The position numbers were made by a program, and so were the translations under genes. The notes beneath the pieces are model-generated. The model was given only the letters and a program-made list of their open reading frames with translations, searched no databases and was not told where the DNA came from. Below, piece after piece: positions 23,777 to 32,555 of a stretch of 61,975 bases of DNA (positions within the stretch are counted from its first letter, which is position 1; every line of letters starts with the position of its first letter). Source of the DNA: Allokutzneria sp. NRRL B-24872 (lineage in GTDB: Bacteria > Actinomycetota > Actinomycetes > Mycobacteriales > Pseudonocardiaceae); NCBI RefSeq assembly GCF_002155965.1, contig NZ_MUMH01000031.1:1-61975 (forward strand). The letters are read 5' to 3'.

Positions 23777-24220
23777 ATGGCCTTGACTGGGCGCATGGCT
23801 GTGATGAGTGAGTCCAAGCGCGAGGAGTTCCTGGCGGGCGTGCACGTCGGCGTGATCAGCATCGCGCGCCGCGAAGGCCCGCCGCTGGCCGTTCCGGTCT
23901 GGTACGGCTACGAGCCCGGCGGGGACGTTCTCGTGCAGACCGCGCCGGAGTCGCTGAAGTTCCGCCTGATCGACGCCGCGCGCGAGTTCACCCTGGTGGT
24001 GCAGGACGAGAACCCGCCGTACCGCTACGTCAGCGTCTCCGGGCCGGTGGTCTCCGTCGACGACGAGACGCCGTGGGCGGAGGTCGAGGAGCTGGCCCGC
24101 CGCTACCTGGCTGGCGAAGCCGCCGACGACTTCCTCAAGTCCCTGGAGGGCGCGAAGATCACCACGTTCCGCATGCGCCCGAACCGGTGGTACTCAACGG
24201 ACTACAGCATCAGCGGGTAG
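23777..24220 (+). CDS. Pyridoxamine 5'-phosphate oxidase-fold (PPOX/F420-type) protein
   Basis: 147 residues if started at MALTGRMAVMSESKREEFL; ATGs at 23759 and 23795 are alternatives and none has a strong ribosome-binding site. The split-barrel pattern is clear: GVISIARREGPPLAVPVWYGYEPGGDVLVQT, LIDAAREFTLVVQDENPPYRYVSVSGPV and a C-terminal FRMRPNRWYSTDYS. Such proteins bind FMN or F420. Substrate unknown. Its stop overlaps the convergent PAP2-like gene by 19 bases. Confidence 0.85.
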   Translation: MALTGRMAVMSESKREEFLAGVHVGVISIARREGPPLAVPVWYGYEPGGDVLVQTAPESLKFRLIDAAREFTLVVQDENPPYRYVSVSGPVVSVDDETPWAEVEELARRYLAGEAADDFLKSLEGAKITTFRMRPNRWYSTDYSISG

Positions 24221-24807
24221 AGCACGGCGGGGAAGGCGATGCCGAGCGCGGTGCCGACGAGCACCTGCGCCAGGGTGTGGTCCTCCAGCTCCACGCGGGA
24301 CCACCCCAGCAGCACCACGAGCGGCCACAGCAGGTGCCACACGGCGCCGTAGAGCACCACGACGATCACCACGGTGGCGGCGCCGACGGCCGCGTGCACG
24401 CTGACCTTCCACTTGCCCAGCACGGTGATCAGGCCGAGGACGACGATCAGCACGACCTCGCCGAGCCCGAGCGCGAACATGTGCGCTGGCGCTCCGGTGA
24501 CCCCCATGGCGACGGTCACCACGATGATCGACACAGTGATGATCACCAGCGGGATCAGGCGCCCCGCGCGGTCGTTGACGTGGTGGCCGTCCCACCGCCC
24601 GCGCCGGGCGCCGCGCACGATCGCGATGTAGGGGATGACGCAGCTGCCGAGCGTCAGCGCGGCGGCCCACCACAGCGACTCCGCGCGCTGCGGCCCGGGA
24701 AGGGCGCCCGCGGTGAACGCCAGGACCGCGAGCACCACGTAGGGGCTCAGCACCTCGGTCACGGCCTTCGCGAGCCGCCGGGCGGCCGTCGGCGAGTCAG
24801 TCGTCAT
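24202..24807 (-). CDS. PAP2-like integral membrane protein
   Basis: 201 residues with about five to six membrane helices (VLSPYVVLAVLAFTAGAL, SLWWAAALTLGSCVIPYIAIV, LIPLVIITVSIIVVTVAMGV, MFALGLGEVVLIVVLGLITVL, VVIVVVLYGAVWHLLWPLVVLLG). The C-terminal half resembles the PAP2 layout (KVSVHAAVGAAT, then GWSRVELEDHTLAQVLVGTALG), with His residues where the phosphatase site lies, but the first PAP2 motif (K-x6-R-P) is not intact. A phosphatase role is therefore doubtful. Start chosen at MTTDSPTAARR; an ATG 18 bases earlier is possible. Confidence 0.7.
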   Translation of the reverse strand: MTTDSPTAARRLAKAVTEVLSPYVVLAVLAFTAGALPGPQRAESLWWAAALTLGSCVIPYIAIVRGARRGRWDGHHVNDRAGRLIPLVIITVSIIVVTVAMGVTGAPAHMFALGLGEVVLIVVLGLITVLGKWKVSVHAAVGAATVVIVVVLYGAVWHLLWPLVVLLGWSRVELEDHTLAQVLVGTALGIAFPAVLYPLML

Positions 24808-24868
24808 GACCGCAGATCCTGCCAAGGTGGTGCCGCGCGCACGGCACCCACCTCGTCGTCAGGACCGG

Positions 24869-25375
24869 TCAGCCCGCCGCGCAGTCGCGTGCGTTCACTG
24901 CCTGGAGCGCGAAGCCGACGACCTTGCCCTCCTTGGTGCCGAACAGGTAGCGGTTGGCCGGGTTCTGCGGCGTGGCGGTCGTGATGATCGCGACGCCGTT
25001 CTGCCAGCCGTCAACGGCCTTCGGGTAGGCCTTCTTCACCTCGGCGGCGGTGGAGCCGAGGCCGACGCCCTCCGGGGTGCGCGTGCCCGGCGCAGTGCCG
25101 GGGATCGAGTACACGCCGTGCGCTTTGGAGATGGTGAGCACCGGGCCGGGGGAGTACGCCCACTTGTAGCCGCGGCACAGCTCGTTGCCGCCGACCGGCT
25201 CACCGACCTTGCCCGTCGCGAGCGCGTCGGCCAGGCTCATGCCGACCTTGATCGGACCGAAGCCGTCCGGGCCGAGCACGTTCCCGGCGGAAGCCGATGC
25301 CGGTCCGGTGGCGGCCAGCGCGAGTGCCGAAGCGGCCAGCACGGCGGCGCCCGCGCGGGTGAGGGTGATGCGCAT
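24869..25375 (-). CDS. Small secreted protein of unknown function
   Basis: 168 residues from an ATG with AAAGGA upstream; a longer frame upstream lacks coding character. A signal peptide (LTRAGAAVLAASALALAATGPASA) is followed by GPDGFGPIKVGMSLADALATGKVGE, ELCRGYKWAYSPGPVLTISKAHGVYSI and GVGLGSTAAEVKKAYPKA, the pattern of actinomycete secreted proteins with repeated G-x-x-x-G-x-x-x-x-E/D-A motifs. Two Cys flank the mature domain (LCRG, RDCAAG) and probably pair. Confidence 0.75.
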   Translation of the reverse strand: MRITLTRAGAAVLAASALALAATGPASASAGNVLGPDGFGPIKVGMSLADALATGKVGEPVGGNELCRGYKWAYSPGPVLTISKAHGVYSIPGTAPGTRTPEGVGLGSTAAEVKKAYPKAVDGWQNGVAIITTATPQNPANRYLFGTKEGKVVGFALQAVNARDCAAG

Positions 25376-25532
25376 CCAGGTGTCCTTTCGAGACGGTTGT
25401 TCCGAGGTGGTGTGCCGACCAAGACGCCACCGGCGACCACCGGGTTGCACGGCCCGGAACTCGTTTCGGACTGCGCCGAACTTCATGTCAGAATCCTTGC
25501 GGCGCAATGGTTTTCGAAGTCGGAGGAACTGC

Positions 25533-26087
25533 ATGTACGCGACATCCCTCGGTGCGGACGGAGCCCTTCTGCGCCCGCTGGAGCCGTGGCGGGCCGAAGA
25601 ACTCCTGGCCAACGTCGATCGCGGTCGCGAGCACATCGGCGAGCACATCGGGTTCGCCGACGCGGTCACCGACCTGGCGTCGAGCCGCGCGCTCCTCCAC
25701 GCCTACGCCGAGCGCGTGGCCGCCGACACCGGTCGCATCGACGGCATCTGGCTGGACGGCACGCTCGTCGGCGGAGTGCTGGTCCGGACGATGGACGTGC
25801 CCAGGGGCGTCGCCGAGGTGGGGTGCTGGCTGGAGCCCTCCGCCGTGGGCAAGGGGCTCGTCACCAGGGCGGCCCGCCTGATGATCGACTGGCTCGTGGC
25901 GGAGCGCGGCATCCACCGCGTCGAGTGGTGCGTGGCCAGCGAGAACACCTCCAGCATCGCCGTCGCGCGGCGGCTCGGGATGACCAAGGACGGTGTGCTG
26001 CGCGAGAGCTACCCGCACCGGGGCGTGCGCAAGGACGTCGAGGTCTGGTCGGTGCTCGCCCCGGAGTGGCTGGCCGCGAAGCCGTGA
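25533..26087 (+). CDS. GNAT family N-acetyltransferase, RimJ/RimL type
   Basis: 184 residues from an ATG with GGAGGA five bases upstream. The acetyl-CoA loop and flanking strands read VAEVGCWLEPSAVGKGLVTRAARLMIDWLVAERGIHRVEW, followed by ENTSSIAVARRLGMTKDGVLRES and VWSVLAPEW, typical of ribosomal-protein alanine acetyltransferase-like members. It overlaps the downstream nucleotidyltransferase by 4 bases (GTGA). Acceptor unknown; the context makes a drug acceptor conceivable but unproven. Confidence 0.9.
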   Translation: MYATSLGADGALLRPLEPWRAEELLANVDRGREHIGEHIGFADAVTDLASSRALLHAYAERVAADTGRIDGIWLDGTLVGGVLVRTMDVPRGVAEVGCWLEPSAVGKGLVTRAARLMIDWLVAERGIHRVEWCVASENTSSIAVARRLGMTKDGVLRESYPHRGVRKDVEVWSVLAPEWLAAKP

Positions 26088-26821
26088 TCGACCAGGCCCA
26101 CGAGATCGCGCGTCTGGCCCGCGCGGTTCTCGGTGACGAGGTGATCGGCGCCTACCTGCACGGCTCCTGCGTGCTCGGCGGCGTCAAACCGGCCAGCGAC
26201 GTCGACGTGCTCGTGGTGACCCGGCGGAGCATGGACGACCGCGAACGGCGCGCGCTGCTCGACGGCCTGCTCAGCGCGCGGGGTGCGCGCCCGGTTGAGC
26301 TGATCGTCGTCGTCCAGGCCGGGGTTCGGCCGTGGCGGTACCCGCCGACCTGCGACTTCCTCTACGGCGAGTGGCTTCGCGCCGAGTTCGAGGCCGGTGC
26401 GATGCCTCGTGCGGCCCCGATGCCCGACCTCGCCGTCCTCCTGACGGTGGCCCTCAACGGCGACCACGCCCTCTTCGGCCCACCTGCGGCGGAGGTGCTC
26501 GATCCCGTTCCGCGAGCCGACGTGGTCCGCGCGAGCCTGGCGGGCGTTCCCGATCTGCTCAACGATCTCGAAGGCGACACCCGCAACGTCGTGCTGACCC
26601 TGGCGCGCGTGTGGACCACGCTCGCCACCGGCGAGATCAGGTCGAAGGACGCCGCGGCGGACTGGGCGCTCACCCAGCTCCCGGCTGAGCACCGCCCCGT
26701 TCTGCGGCACGCCAAGGAGCTGTACCTGCACCGGCACTATTCCGAGGAGCACTGGGACGACGAGCTGAAAGCCCGAGTCCGCCCGCACGTCGAAGCGGTG
26801 CTCGACCGGATCAGGAGCTGA
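26084..26821 (+). CDS. Aminoglycoside nucleotidyltransferase-like (AadA/DUF4111) protein
   Basis: 245 residues from a GTG coupled to the GNAT gene. The nucleotidyltransferase site is visible: YLHGSCVLGGVKPASDVDVLVVT (G-S then D-x-D), and PVELIVV beyond it. The C-terminal DUF4111-like domain has DTRNVVLTLARVWTTLATGEIRSKDAAADWALTQLP and RPVLRHAKELYL, the same order as in ANT(3'')/ANT(9) enzymes of about 260 residues. It would adenylylate a hydroxyl of an aminoglycoside; the specific drug, or whether it is a true resistance enzyme, cannot be read from sequence. Confidence 0.83.
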   Translation: MIDQAHEIARLARAVLGDEVIGAYLHGSCVLGGVKPASDVDVLVVTRRSMDDRERRALLDGLLSARGARPVELIVVVQAGVRPWRYPPTCDFLYGEWLRAEFEAGAMPRAAPMPDLAVLLTVALNGDHALFGPPAAEVLDPVPRADVVRASLAGVPDLLNDLEGDTRNVVLTLARVWTTLATGEIRSKDAAADWALTQLPAEHRPVLRHAKELYLHRHYSEEHWDDELKARVRPHVEAVLDRIRS

Positions 26822-27980
26822 ACATCCGCGCGGCGTAAAGCGCGTACACGGCCGCGCACCGGCGCATCGCGGCTTCGTCGACGTATTCGTGCGGGCCGTG
26901 CGCGACATCGAGCAGCCCGGCTCCATAACCGAACGCGGGAATTCCCAGCTGGCTGTACCACCGCGTTTCCAAGATTCCCGCGCACATTTCGAAGCGCGCG
27001 TCGCCGTCGACCTCCCGCACGACCTCCGCGAGCTTTGTGGCCGCCGGGTGCGCGAAATCCGTGCTCGCGGGCGGCTGCTGCTGCGTGACCTCCACCGAGA
27101 CGTCCGCGCCGATCTCCGCCGCCGCCTCCTTGACGACGCCCGTCAAGTGGTCGCGTTCGCGGTCGAGGTCCACGTCCGGCTGGAAGCGCCCGTCCACCGT
27201 GAAGAACGCCGAGCCCGGCACCACGTTGAAGTTCGACCCGCCACCGAACAGCCCGCCGACCACGAGCATCGAGCCCTTCGCGGTCATCTCCCGCGCGTAC
27301 TCCTCGACCGGCCGCGCGATGCGCAGCATGTGCTGGAACGCGTTCACGCCCCGATCGGCGTGCCCGACGTGAGCCTCAACCCCGCGCACGTCCACCCGCA
27401 GCGAGAGCGCGCCCCGCGCGGAGTTCCAGATCGCCCCGCCGCTCGGCTCCGCCGTCACCATCGCCAGCGCTCCCGGATCGATCAGGCCCGCCTCGCGGAG
27501 GTGGCCCGCGCCCGTGACGCTGCCCGTCTCCTCGTCGCAGACCAGGTTCAGCACGATCCGCCCGTCCCCGAGCAGCCCCAGCTCCCGCGCAGCGACCGCG
27601 CCGTAGAGCATGCTGACGATGCCGCCCTTCATGTCCGCGCTTCCCCGGCCGATGATCCGGCCGTCCCGCCGCTGAGCGGTGAACTGCGCGCGGTCCTGCG
27701 CCGGAACGACGTCGAAGTGCCCGTGGAAGTAGAGCGTCCTGTGCCCGCTGCCCACTTCTCCGCGCACGATGCCCGGCTCCTCCAGCTCCCGCGCGGGCGC
27801 CAGCTCGACGATCTCTGGGTCCATGCCGAGCGCGGCCATGGCGTCGCGGACCGCCCGCGCGCACCGGCCCAGTTCGCGTCCTGGCGGGTTCTCGGAGTCG
27901 ATGGCGATCAGTTCGATCAGCAGTTCGGCCATGTCATCGGCCTTCGGCTCCAGCCACGCCTGCACCTCGGAGAGCATCAT
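26811..27980 (-). CDS. M20-family peptidase/ArgE-DapE-type deacylase
   Basis: 389 residues. Metal-binding motifs are FHGHFDVVPA (His, Asp), GRGSADMKGGIVSML (bridging Asp), VCDEETGSVTGAGHL (Glu-Glu, general base) and the C-terminal AHGPHEYVDE (His). A dimerisation insert follows the bridging region (ARGALSLRVDVRGVEAHVGHADRGVNAFQHML). It probably hydrolyses an N-acyl amino acid or dipeptide, using two zinc ions. Convergent with the nucleotidyltransferase, overlapping by 11 bases. Confidence 0.92.
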   Translation of the reverse strand: MMLSEVQAWLEPKADDMAELLIELIAIDSENPPGRELGRCARAVRDAMAALGMDPEIVELAPARELEEPGIVRGEVGSGHRTLYFHGHFDVVPAQDRAQFTAQRRDGRIIGRGSADMKGGIVSMLYGAVAARELGLLGDGRIVLNLVCDEETGSVTGAGHLREAGLIDPGALAMVTAEPSGGAIWNSARGALSLRVDVRGVEAHVGHADRGVNAFQHMLRIARPVEEYAREMTAKGSMLVVGGLFGGGSNFNVVPGSAFFTVDGRFQPDVDLDRERDHLTGVVKEAAAEIGADVSVEVTQQQPPASTDFAHPAATKLAEVVREVDGDARFEMCAGILETRWYSQLGIPAFGYGAGLLDVAHGPHEYVDEAAMRRCAAVYALYAARMFSS

Positions 27981-28094
27981 CCGATACTAGGGCGAATTCC
28001 ACGTTTCAGTCAGTGCTGAACCGGAATACGAAAGTCCGCGCCGCTTGGCCACGTTCCGCCCCGTCCTGTCTCTTGATGTGTTTGATCTGGGGGA

Positions 28095-28361
28095 AAGAAG
28101 TCTTCTTTTGCCAAGGGTGCGATTCTCGCGCTCGCCCTGGCATTCGTGCCGGGCGTGGCCAACGCCGAGGCCGCCGCGTCGCGGGTGAAGGACGAGTGCA
28201 ACTCCTACTTCTGCTTCCGCGTCGTCGGTGACTCCACCGGCTGGACCGCCACCATGACCAAGACCTCCAACGAGATCACCGGCACCGGCTTCCAGGGGCT
28301 CACCTCGAAGGGGCACATCCGCCACCGCGTCTGCGACCCGGGCGCCGGGGTCTGCTGGTGA
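28095..28361 (+). CDS. Small secreted protein with no canonical start before its signal peptide
   Basis: The frame from 28095 reads KKSSFAKGAILALALAFV then PGVANAEAAASRVKDEC, a textbook signal peptide, followed by a mature domain of about 60 residues with four Cys (DEC, YFC, RVC, GVC) ending in CW. Only a stop, TCT, GGG and GGA codons lie ahead of KK in frame. The first usable start (GTG at 28146) falls inside the signal peptide and would delete most of it. Either the start codon (possibly at the GGA, 28092-28094) has mutated or an unusual start is used. A strong terminator follows. Confidence 0.55.
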   Translation, partial: KKSSFAKGAILALALAFVPGVANAEAAASRVKDECNSYFCFRVVGDSTGWTATMTKTSNEITGTGFQGLTSKGHIRHRVCDPGAGVCW

Positions 28362-28378
28362 TCGCACCGCCGAACGAA

Positions 28379-28411
28379 GGCCGGGCACCCGATCGGGGGC
28401 CCGGCCCTTTT
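28379..28411 (+). terminator. Rho-independent terminator after the small secreted gene
   Basis: GGCCGGGC (28379-28386) pairs perfectly with GCCCGGCC (28399-28406) around a 12-base loop, and TTTT follows at 28408-28411. It lies 18 bases after the stop and isolates the copper operon from upstream reading. Confidence 0.75.
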
Positions 28412-28454
28412 CGTGTGAGCGCGGGCATACCCCCTCCCCGTACCTTGACCACCC

Positions 28455-28469
28455 TACCCCCCTGGGGTA
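28455..28469 (+). promoter_or_regulatory. Predicted CsoR operator
   Basis: TACCCCCCTGGGGTA, a G/C-tract dyad flanked by TA, is the form recognised by CsoR repressors. It ends 11 bases before the csoR ATG, so copper-free CsoR would block transcription of its own gene and the three genes behind it. Another C-tract segment (ATACCCCCTCCCCGTA) lies about 15 bases further upstream. Confidence 0.75.
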
Positions 28470-28480
28470 TCAATGAGGGC

Positions 28481-28762
28481 ATGCGGGGATACACCGAGGG
28501 CAAGGACGACTACCTCAAGCGCCTGCGCAGGGTCGAGGGCCAGATCCGCGGCCTGCAGCGCATGGTCGACAACGACGAGTACTGCATCGACGTGCTCACC
28601 CAGATCTCGGCGGCCACCAAGGCGTTGCAGGCGGTCTCCCTCGGTCTGCTCGACGAGCACCTCAAGCACTGCGTCAGCCACGCCATCGCCGAGGGCGGCG
28701 AGGGCGCCGAAGCCAAGATCCGTGAGGCCAGCGAGGCGATCGCCCGCCTCGTCCGGTCCTGA
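28481..28762 (+). CDS. csoR: Copper-sensing repressor CsoR
   Basis: 93 residues: KDDYLKRLRRVEGQIRGLQRMVDNDEYCIDVLTQISAATKALQ is the DUF156/CsoR signature. The three Cu(I) ligands are present as Cys35, His60 and Cys64 (EYC, DEHLKHC), which separates copper sensors from formaldehyde- or nickel-sensing relatives. All-helical tetramer that leaves its operator on binding Cu(I). Its stop codon is followed at once by the CopZ-like gene, and an operator lies immediately upstream. Confidence 0.95.
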   Translation: MRGYTEGKDDYLKRLRRVEGQIRGLQRMVDNDEYCIDVLTQISAATKALQAVSLGLLDEHLKHCVSHAIAEGGEGAEAKIREASEAIARLVRS

Positions 28763-28776
28763 TGAAGGGGAGCACC

Positions 28777-28986
28777 ATGAGCGGCACCACTGCGACCTAC
28801 ACCGTCACCGGCATGACCTGCGGGCACTGCGTCGCGTCGGTCACCGAGGAGGTGGGCGCGATCGACGGGGTGACCGGCGTCGCCGTCGACCTCCCCACCG
28901 GCGCGGTCACCGTGACCAGCACCGAGCCGGTCAGCGTCGACGCGGTGCGTGCCGCGGTCGACGAGGCCGGGTACTCCCTGGTCTGA
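28777..28986 (+). CDS. CopZ-like heavy-metal-associated copper chaperone
   Basis: 69 residues. The HMA domain shows YTVTGMTCGHCVASVTEEVG with the C-x-x-C Cu(I) site, and the EAGYSLV end of the ferredoxin-like fold. The ATG at 28777 is preferred because AAGGGGAG precedes it; an ATG at 28762 overlaps the csoR stop. It should carry Cu(I) to the P-type ATPase encoded downstream. Confidence 0.93.
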   Translation: MSGTTATYTVTGMTCGHCVASVTEEVGAIDGVTGVAVDLPTGAVTVTSTEPVSVDAVRAAVDEAGYSLV

Positions 28987-29029
28987 CCCACCTACCAAGC
29001 AATCCCAGATCGAGCACAGAGGACTCGAC

Positions 29030-29986
29030 ATGAACACAGCAGCGAAGCTCTCCGCCTACGGTGCGGCGCTCGCCCTGGTCGCCGCGGGCGCCTGGGCCGC
29101 CGGAACCGCTGTCGGTCCCTTCGCCGCCCCGGCCGGAGCGCAGTCCGACGCGCCCGGCCCCGGCGGAGCGCCCGGCGGCGGGAACGCCGGGCACGGGGAC
29201 GGCCACAGCGGCACTGTCGCGGAGGCCGCGCAAACCGACCAGCCCGGCGGGCTGGCGTCGTCCAGGGGCGGATACACCCTCGCGCCCACCGACACGACGC
29301 TGCGCACCGGGACCGCCCAGACCTTCTCCTTCCGCGTCCTCGGCCCCGACGGCGCTCCGGTGACCCGCTTCGACGTCGAGCACGAGAAGCGGATGCACCT
29401 CATCGTCGTCCGCAGGGACACCGCCGGTTTCCAGCACGTGCACCCGGAGCTGGACCAGGACGGCACCTGGCGCGTCCCGCTGACCCTGCCGCGCGCGGGC
29501 AGCTACCGCGTCTTCGCCGACTTCGCGCCGACCGGGGCGAAGGGGCTCACGCTCGGCACCGACGTGTCGGCAGCGGGGGACTACCAGCCCGAGGTCCACA
29601 AGCCCTCTCGCAAGTCCACAGTGGACGGATACGAGGTGCGGCTGGACGGGGAGCTGGTTCCCGGGCGCTCCTCCAAGGTGACGCTGTCCGTGAAGAAGGA
29701 CGGCCGCGAGGTCACCGACCTCCAGCCCTACCTCGGCGCGTACGGGCACCTCGTCGCGCTGCGCTCGGGAGACCTGGCGTACCTGCACGTGCACCCCGAC
29801 GGCTCGCCCGGCGACGGCAAGACCGCGCCCGGGCCGAAGATCACGTTCTTCGCCGAGGTCCCGACCGCCGGTTCCTACCGGCTGTTCCTGGACTTCCAGC
29901 ACGCCGGGCAGGTCCGCACCGCCGAGTTCACCGTGAACACCGGTGCCGCGCAGTCGCACGAGGAGGCGGAACCCCATGGGCACTGA
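29030..29986 (+). CDS. Secreted or membrane-anchored copper-operon protein, His-rich
   Basis: 318 residues from an ATG with AGAGGA upstream. One N-terminal membrane segment ([22 protein letters not shown]) is followed by a Gly/Pro/His-rich linker (GHGDGHSG) and two beta-sandwich-like regions. Candidate metal-binding clusters are [24 protein letters not shown] and the C-terminal HEEAEPHGH. Proteins like this accompany copper ATPases in actinomycete csoR operons and are thought to bind or buffer periplasm-side copper; role not proven. It overlaps the ATPase start by 11 bases. Confidence 0.82.
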   Translation: MNTAAKLSAYGAALALVAAGAWAAGTAVGPFAAPAGAQSDAPGPGGAPGGGNAGHGDGHSGTVAEAAQTDQPGGLASSRGGYTLAPTDTTLRTGTAQTFSFRVLGPDGAPVTRFDVEHEKRMHLIVVRRDTAGFQHVHPELDQDGTWRVPLTLPRAGSYRVFADFAPTGAKGLTLGTDVSAAGDYQPEVHKPSRKSTVDGYEVRLDGELVPGRSSKVTLSVKKDGREVTDLQPYLGAYGHLVALRSGDLAYLHVHPDGSPGDGKTAPGPKITFFAEVPTAGSYRLFLDFQHAGQVRTAEFTVNTGAAQSHEEAEPHGH

Positions 29987-32243
29987 CGAGATCGAGCTCT
30001 CCATCTCCGGGATGACCTGCGCCTCGTGCGCCAACCGGATCGAGCGCAAGCTCAACAAGCTGGACGGCGTCACCGCGACCGTCAACTACGCCACCGAGAA
30101 GGCCAAGGTCGTCTTCCCCGAGGGCACGGGAACGGCCGCGCTCATCGAGCAGGTCGAAGCGGCGGGCTACTCCGCGTCCTTGCCGGAAATCGTTGCTGTG
30201 CAAGAAGAAGACGATCCGCTGAGGGCGTTGCGGCAGCGGCTGACCGGCTCGGTCGTGCTGTCCGTCCCGGTGGTCGCGATGGCCATGGTGCCCGCGTTGC
30301 AGTTCACCTACTGGCAGTGGATCTCGCTGACGCTCGCGGCACCCGTGCTGGTGTGGGCGGCCTGGCCGTTCCACCGCGCGGCGTGGACGAACCTGCGCCA
30401 CGGCGCCGCGACCATGGACACCCTGATCTCCATGGGAACCCTGTCCGCGTTCCTGTGGTCGTTGTACGCCTTGCTGTTCGGCACGGCGGGCACGCCCGGC
30501 ATGACGCACCCCTTCGAGCTGACGATCGCTCCGAGCGACGGCGCGGGCAACATCTACCTCGAAGTCGCCGCCGGGGTGACGACGTTCATCCTCGCCGGGC
30601 GCTACTTCGAGGCGCGCTCCAAGCGACGGGCGGGCGCGGCACTGCGCGCGCTCTTGGAGTTGGGCGCGAAGGACGTCGCGGTTCTGCGTGATGGCAAGGA
30701 GATCCGCGTCCCCACGGCTCAGCTCGCGGTCGGGGACCGGTTCGTGGTCCGCCCCGGCGAGAAGATCGCCACGGACGGCGTTGTCGAGGAGGGCTCCTCC
30801 GCGGTCGACGCGAGCATGCTCACCGGCGAGTCCGTCCCGGTCGAGGTCGGTCCCGGCGACTCGGTGGTCGGCGCGACGGTGAACGCGGGCGGTCGCGTCG
30901 TGGTGCGCGCCACCAGGATCGGCTCGGACACCCAGCTCTCCCAGATGGCCAAGCTCGTCGAGGACGCGCAGAACGGCAAGGCCAGGGCCCAGCGCCTCGC
31001 CGACCGGATCTCGGCGGTCTTCGTGCCCGTCGTGATCGCGCTTTCCGTTGGCACACTTGCCTTCTGGCTCGGTGGTGGAGCCGAGGCGGGCGCCGCGTTC
31101 ACCGCGGCCGTTGCCGTGCTGATCATCGCCTGCCCGTGCGCGCTCGGCCTGGCGACGCCGACCGCGCTGCTCGTGGGCACCGGCAGGGGAGCGCAGCTCG
31201 GCATCCTGATCAAGGGGCCGGAGGTGCTGGAGTCCACGCGCGCCGTGGACACCGTGGTGCTGGACAAGACCGGCACCGTCACCACCGGGCGGATGGCGCT
31301 CGTCGGGGTGCACACCGCCGGGGTCGACGAGGCCGAGGCGCTGCGCCTGGCCGGTGCGCTGGAGAACGCTTCGGAGCACCCGATCGCCCAAGCGATCACC
31401 AAGGGCGCTCGCGAGCGCGTCGGTGAACTCCCCGAGGTCGAGGGCTTCACCAACGTCGAAGGCCTTGGTGTGCAAGGGATCGTGGACGGCCGCGCGGTGA
31501 TCGCCGGTCGCACCGCGCTGCTGGAGGAGTGGAGCCAGCACCTGCCCGCACCGCTCGCTGAAGCCAAGGCAGCCGCCGAGTCGGCCGGTCGCACCGCCAT
31601 CGCGGTCGGGTGGGACGGCGAGGCCAGGGCCGTGCTCGTGGTGTCCGACACCGTCAAGGACACCTCCGCCGAGGCGATCCGGCAGCTCCGCGCGCTCGGG
31701 CTGTCCCCGGTGCTGCTCACCGGCGACAACGAGGCCGTGGCTCGCTCGGTGGCCGCTGAGGTCGGCATCACCGAGGTGATCGCCGAAGTGCTGCCGAAGG
31801 ACAAGGTCGACGTCGTCGCGCGGCTCCAGGCCGAGGGCAAGGTCGTCGCGATGGTCGGCGACGGCGTGAACGACGCCGCCGCGCTCGCGCGAGCCGATCT
31901 CGGGCTGGCCATGGGCACCGGGACGGACGCGGCGATCGAGGCCGGTGACATCACGTTGGTGCGCGGCGATCTCCGGGCCGCGGCGGACGCGATCAGGTTG
32001 GCGCGCAAGACGTTGAGCACCATCAAGACGAACCTGTTCTGGGCCTTCGCCTACAACGTCGCCGCGCTGCCGTTGGCGGCGGCCGGGCTGCTCAACCCGA
32101 TGATCGCCGGTGGGGCCATGGCGCTGTCGTCGGTGTTCGTGGTGACCAACAGCCTGCGCCTGCGCGGGTTCCGCAGCACCAACACCACGCCTGCCGCACG
32201 CCCCATGACCCAAGCCCGTCGAACCCCCACCCCGGTCGCCTGA
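29976..32243 (+). CDS. Copper-exporting P1B-type ATPase
   Basis: 755 residues. An N-terminal HMA domain ([20 protein letters not shown]-x-x-C) is followed by eight membrane helices with the CPC metal site ([32 protein letters not shown]), the actuator TGES loop ([11 protein letters not shown]), the phosphorylation motif DKTGTVTTG, the P1[10 protein letters not shown] motif, and [24 protein letters not shown]. Pumps Cu(I) out of the cytosol using ATP. Last gene of the csoR operon; a long hairpin follows. Confidence 0.96.
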   Translation: MGTDEIELSISGMTCASCANRIERKLNKLDGVTATVNYATEKAKVVFPEGTGTAALIEQVEAAGYSASLPEIVAVQEEDDPLRALRQRLTGSVVLSVPVVAMAMVPALQFTYWQWISLTLAAPVLVWAAWPFHRAAWTNLRHGAATMDTLISMGTLSAFLWSLYALLFGTAGTPGMTHPFELTIAPSDGAGNIYLEVAAGVTTFILAGRYFEARSKRRAGAALRALLELGAKDVAVLRDGKEIRVPTAQLAVGDRFVVRPGEKIATDGVVEEGSSAVDASMLTGESVPVEVGPGDSVVGATVNAGGRVVVRATRIGSDTQLSQMAKLVEDAQNGKARAQRLADRISAVFVPVVIALSVGTLAFWLGGGAEAGAAFTAAVAVLIIACPCALGLATPTALLVGTGRGAQLGILIKGPEVLESTRAVDTVVLDKTGTVTTGRMALVGVHTAGVDEAEALRLAGALENASEHPIAQAITKGARERVGELPEVEGFTNVEGLGVQGIVDGRAVIAGRTALLEEWSQHLPAPLAEAKAAAESAGRTAIAVGWDGEARAVLVVSDTVKDTSAEAIRQLRALGLSPVLLTGDNEAVARSVAAEVGITEVIAEVLPKDKVDVVARLQAEGKVVAMVGDGVNDAAALARADLGLAMGTGTDAAIEAGDITLVRGDLRAAADAIRLARKTLSTIKTNLFWAFAYNVAALPLAAAGLLNPMIAGGAMALSSVFVVTNSLRLRGFRSTNTTPAARPMTQARRTPTPVA

Positions 32244-32250
32244 AACCGCT

Positions 32251-32284
32251 GTGTGCCGCTGACCCTCAGTGGTCAGCGGCACAC
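32251..32284 (+). terminator. Strong hairpin ending the copper operon
   Basis: GTGTGCCGCTGACC (32251-32264) pairs perfectly with GGTCAGCGGCACAC (32271-32284) around a 6-base loop, starting eight bases after the ATPase stop. There is no clear T tract, as is common in high-GC actinomycetes. Confidence 0.75.
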
Positions 32285-32474
32285 GCGTTCGCGCCCAGAA
32301 TCGCGAGCGGAGTTCACGACTGCGCGGCGGTCAGTGTTCCGGGACAAGGGGCGCATACCGGTCATGGCGGGCTGCTCGCGGGTGCTTGAATTCCCCTCAA
32401 GGTCCCACGGATGGGTGACGATTAGTCGTGCGTCGATCCGTCGCGGCCACCCGCCTCTCGCCTACGGAGCAACG

Positions 32475-32555
32475 TTGAAGAAGCACATCCTCCCCATCAC
32501 CGTCGTGGTCACGATGTTCCTGGTGTGCGGCTTCGCGGTCATCGCATCGTCGTAG
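32475..32555 (+). CDS. Possible 26-residue membrane peptide
   Basis: A TTG start with CGGAG six bases upstream encodes a peptide beginning with two Lys, then a single hydrophobic helix (ILPITVVVTMFLVCGFAVIA) and a stop. The composition is that of small single-pass membrane peptides. Its 3' end overlaps the convergent lipase by 17 bases. Expression is unproven; it could be a chance frame. The rest of the gap (32285-32474) shows no gene. Confidence 0.35.
   Translation: MKKHILPITVVVTMFLVCGFAVIASS

Noticed and set aside
29928-32282. A 784-residue minus-strand frame opposite the copper ATPase
   Set aside because: Shadow of the ATPase, with no domain pattern.
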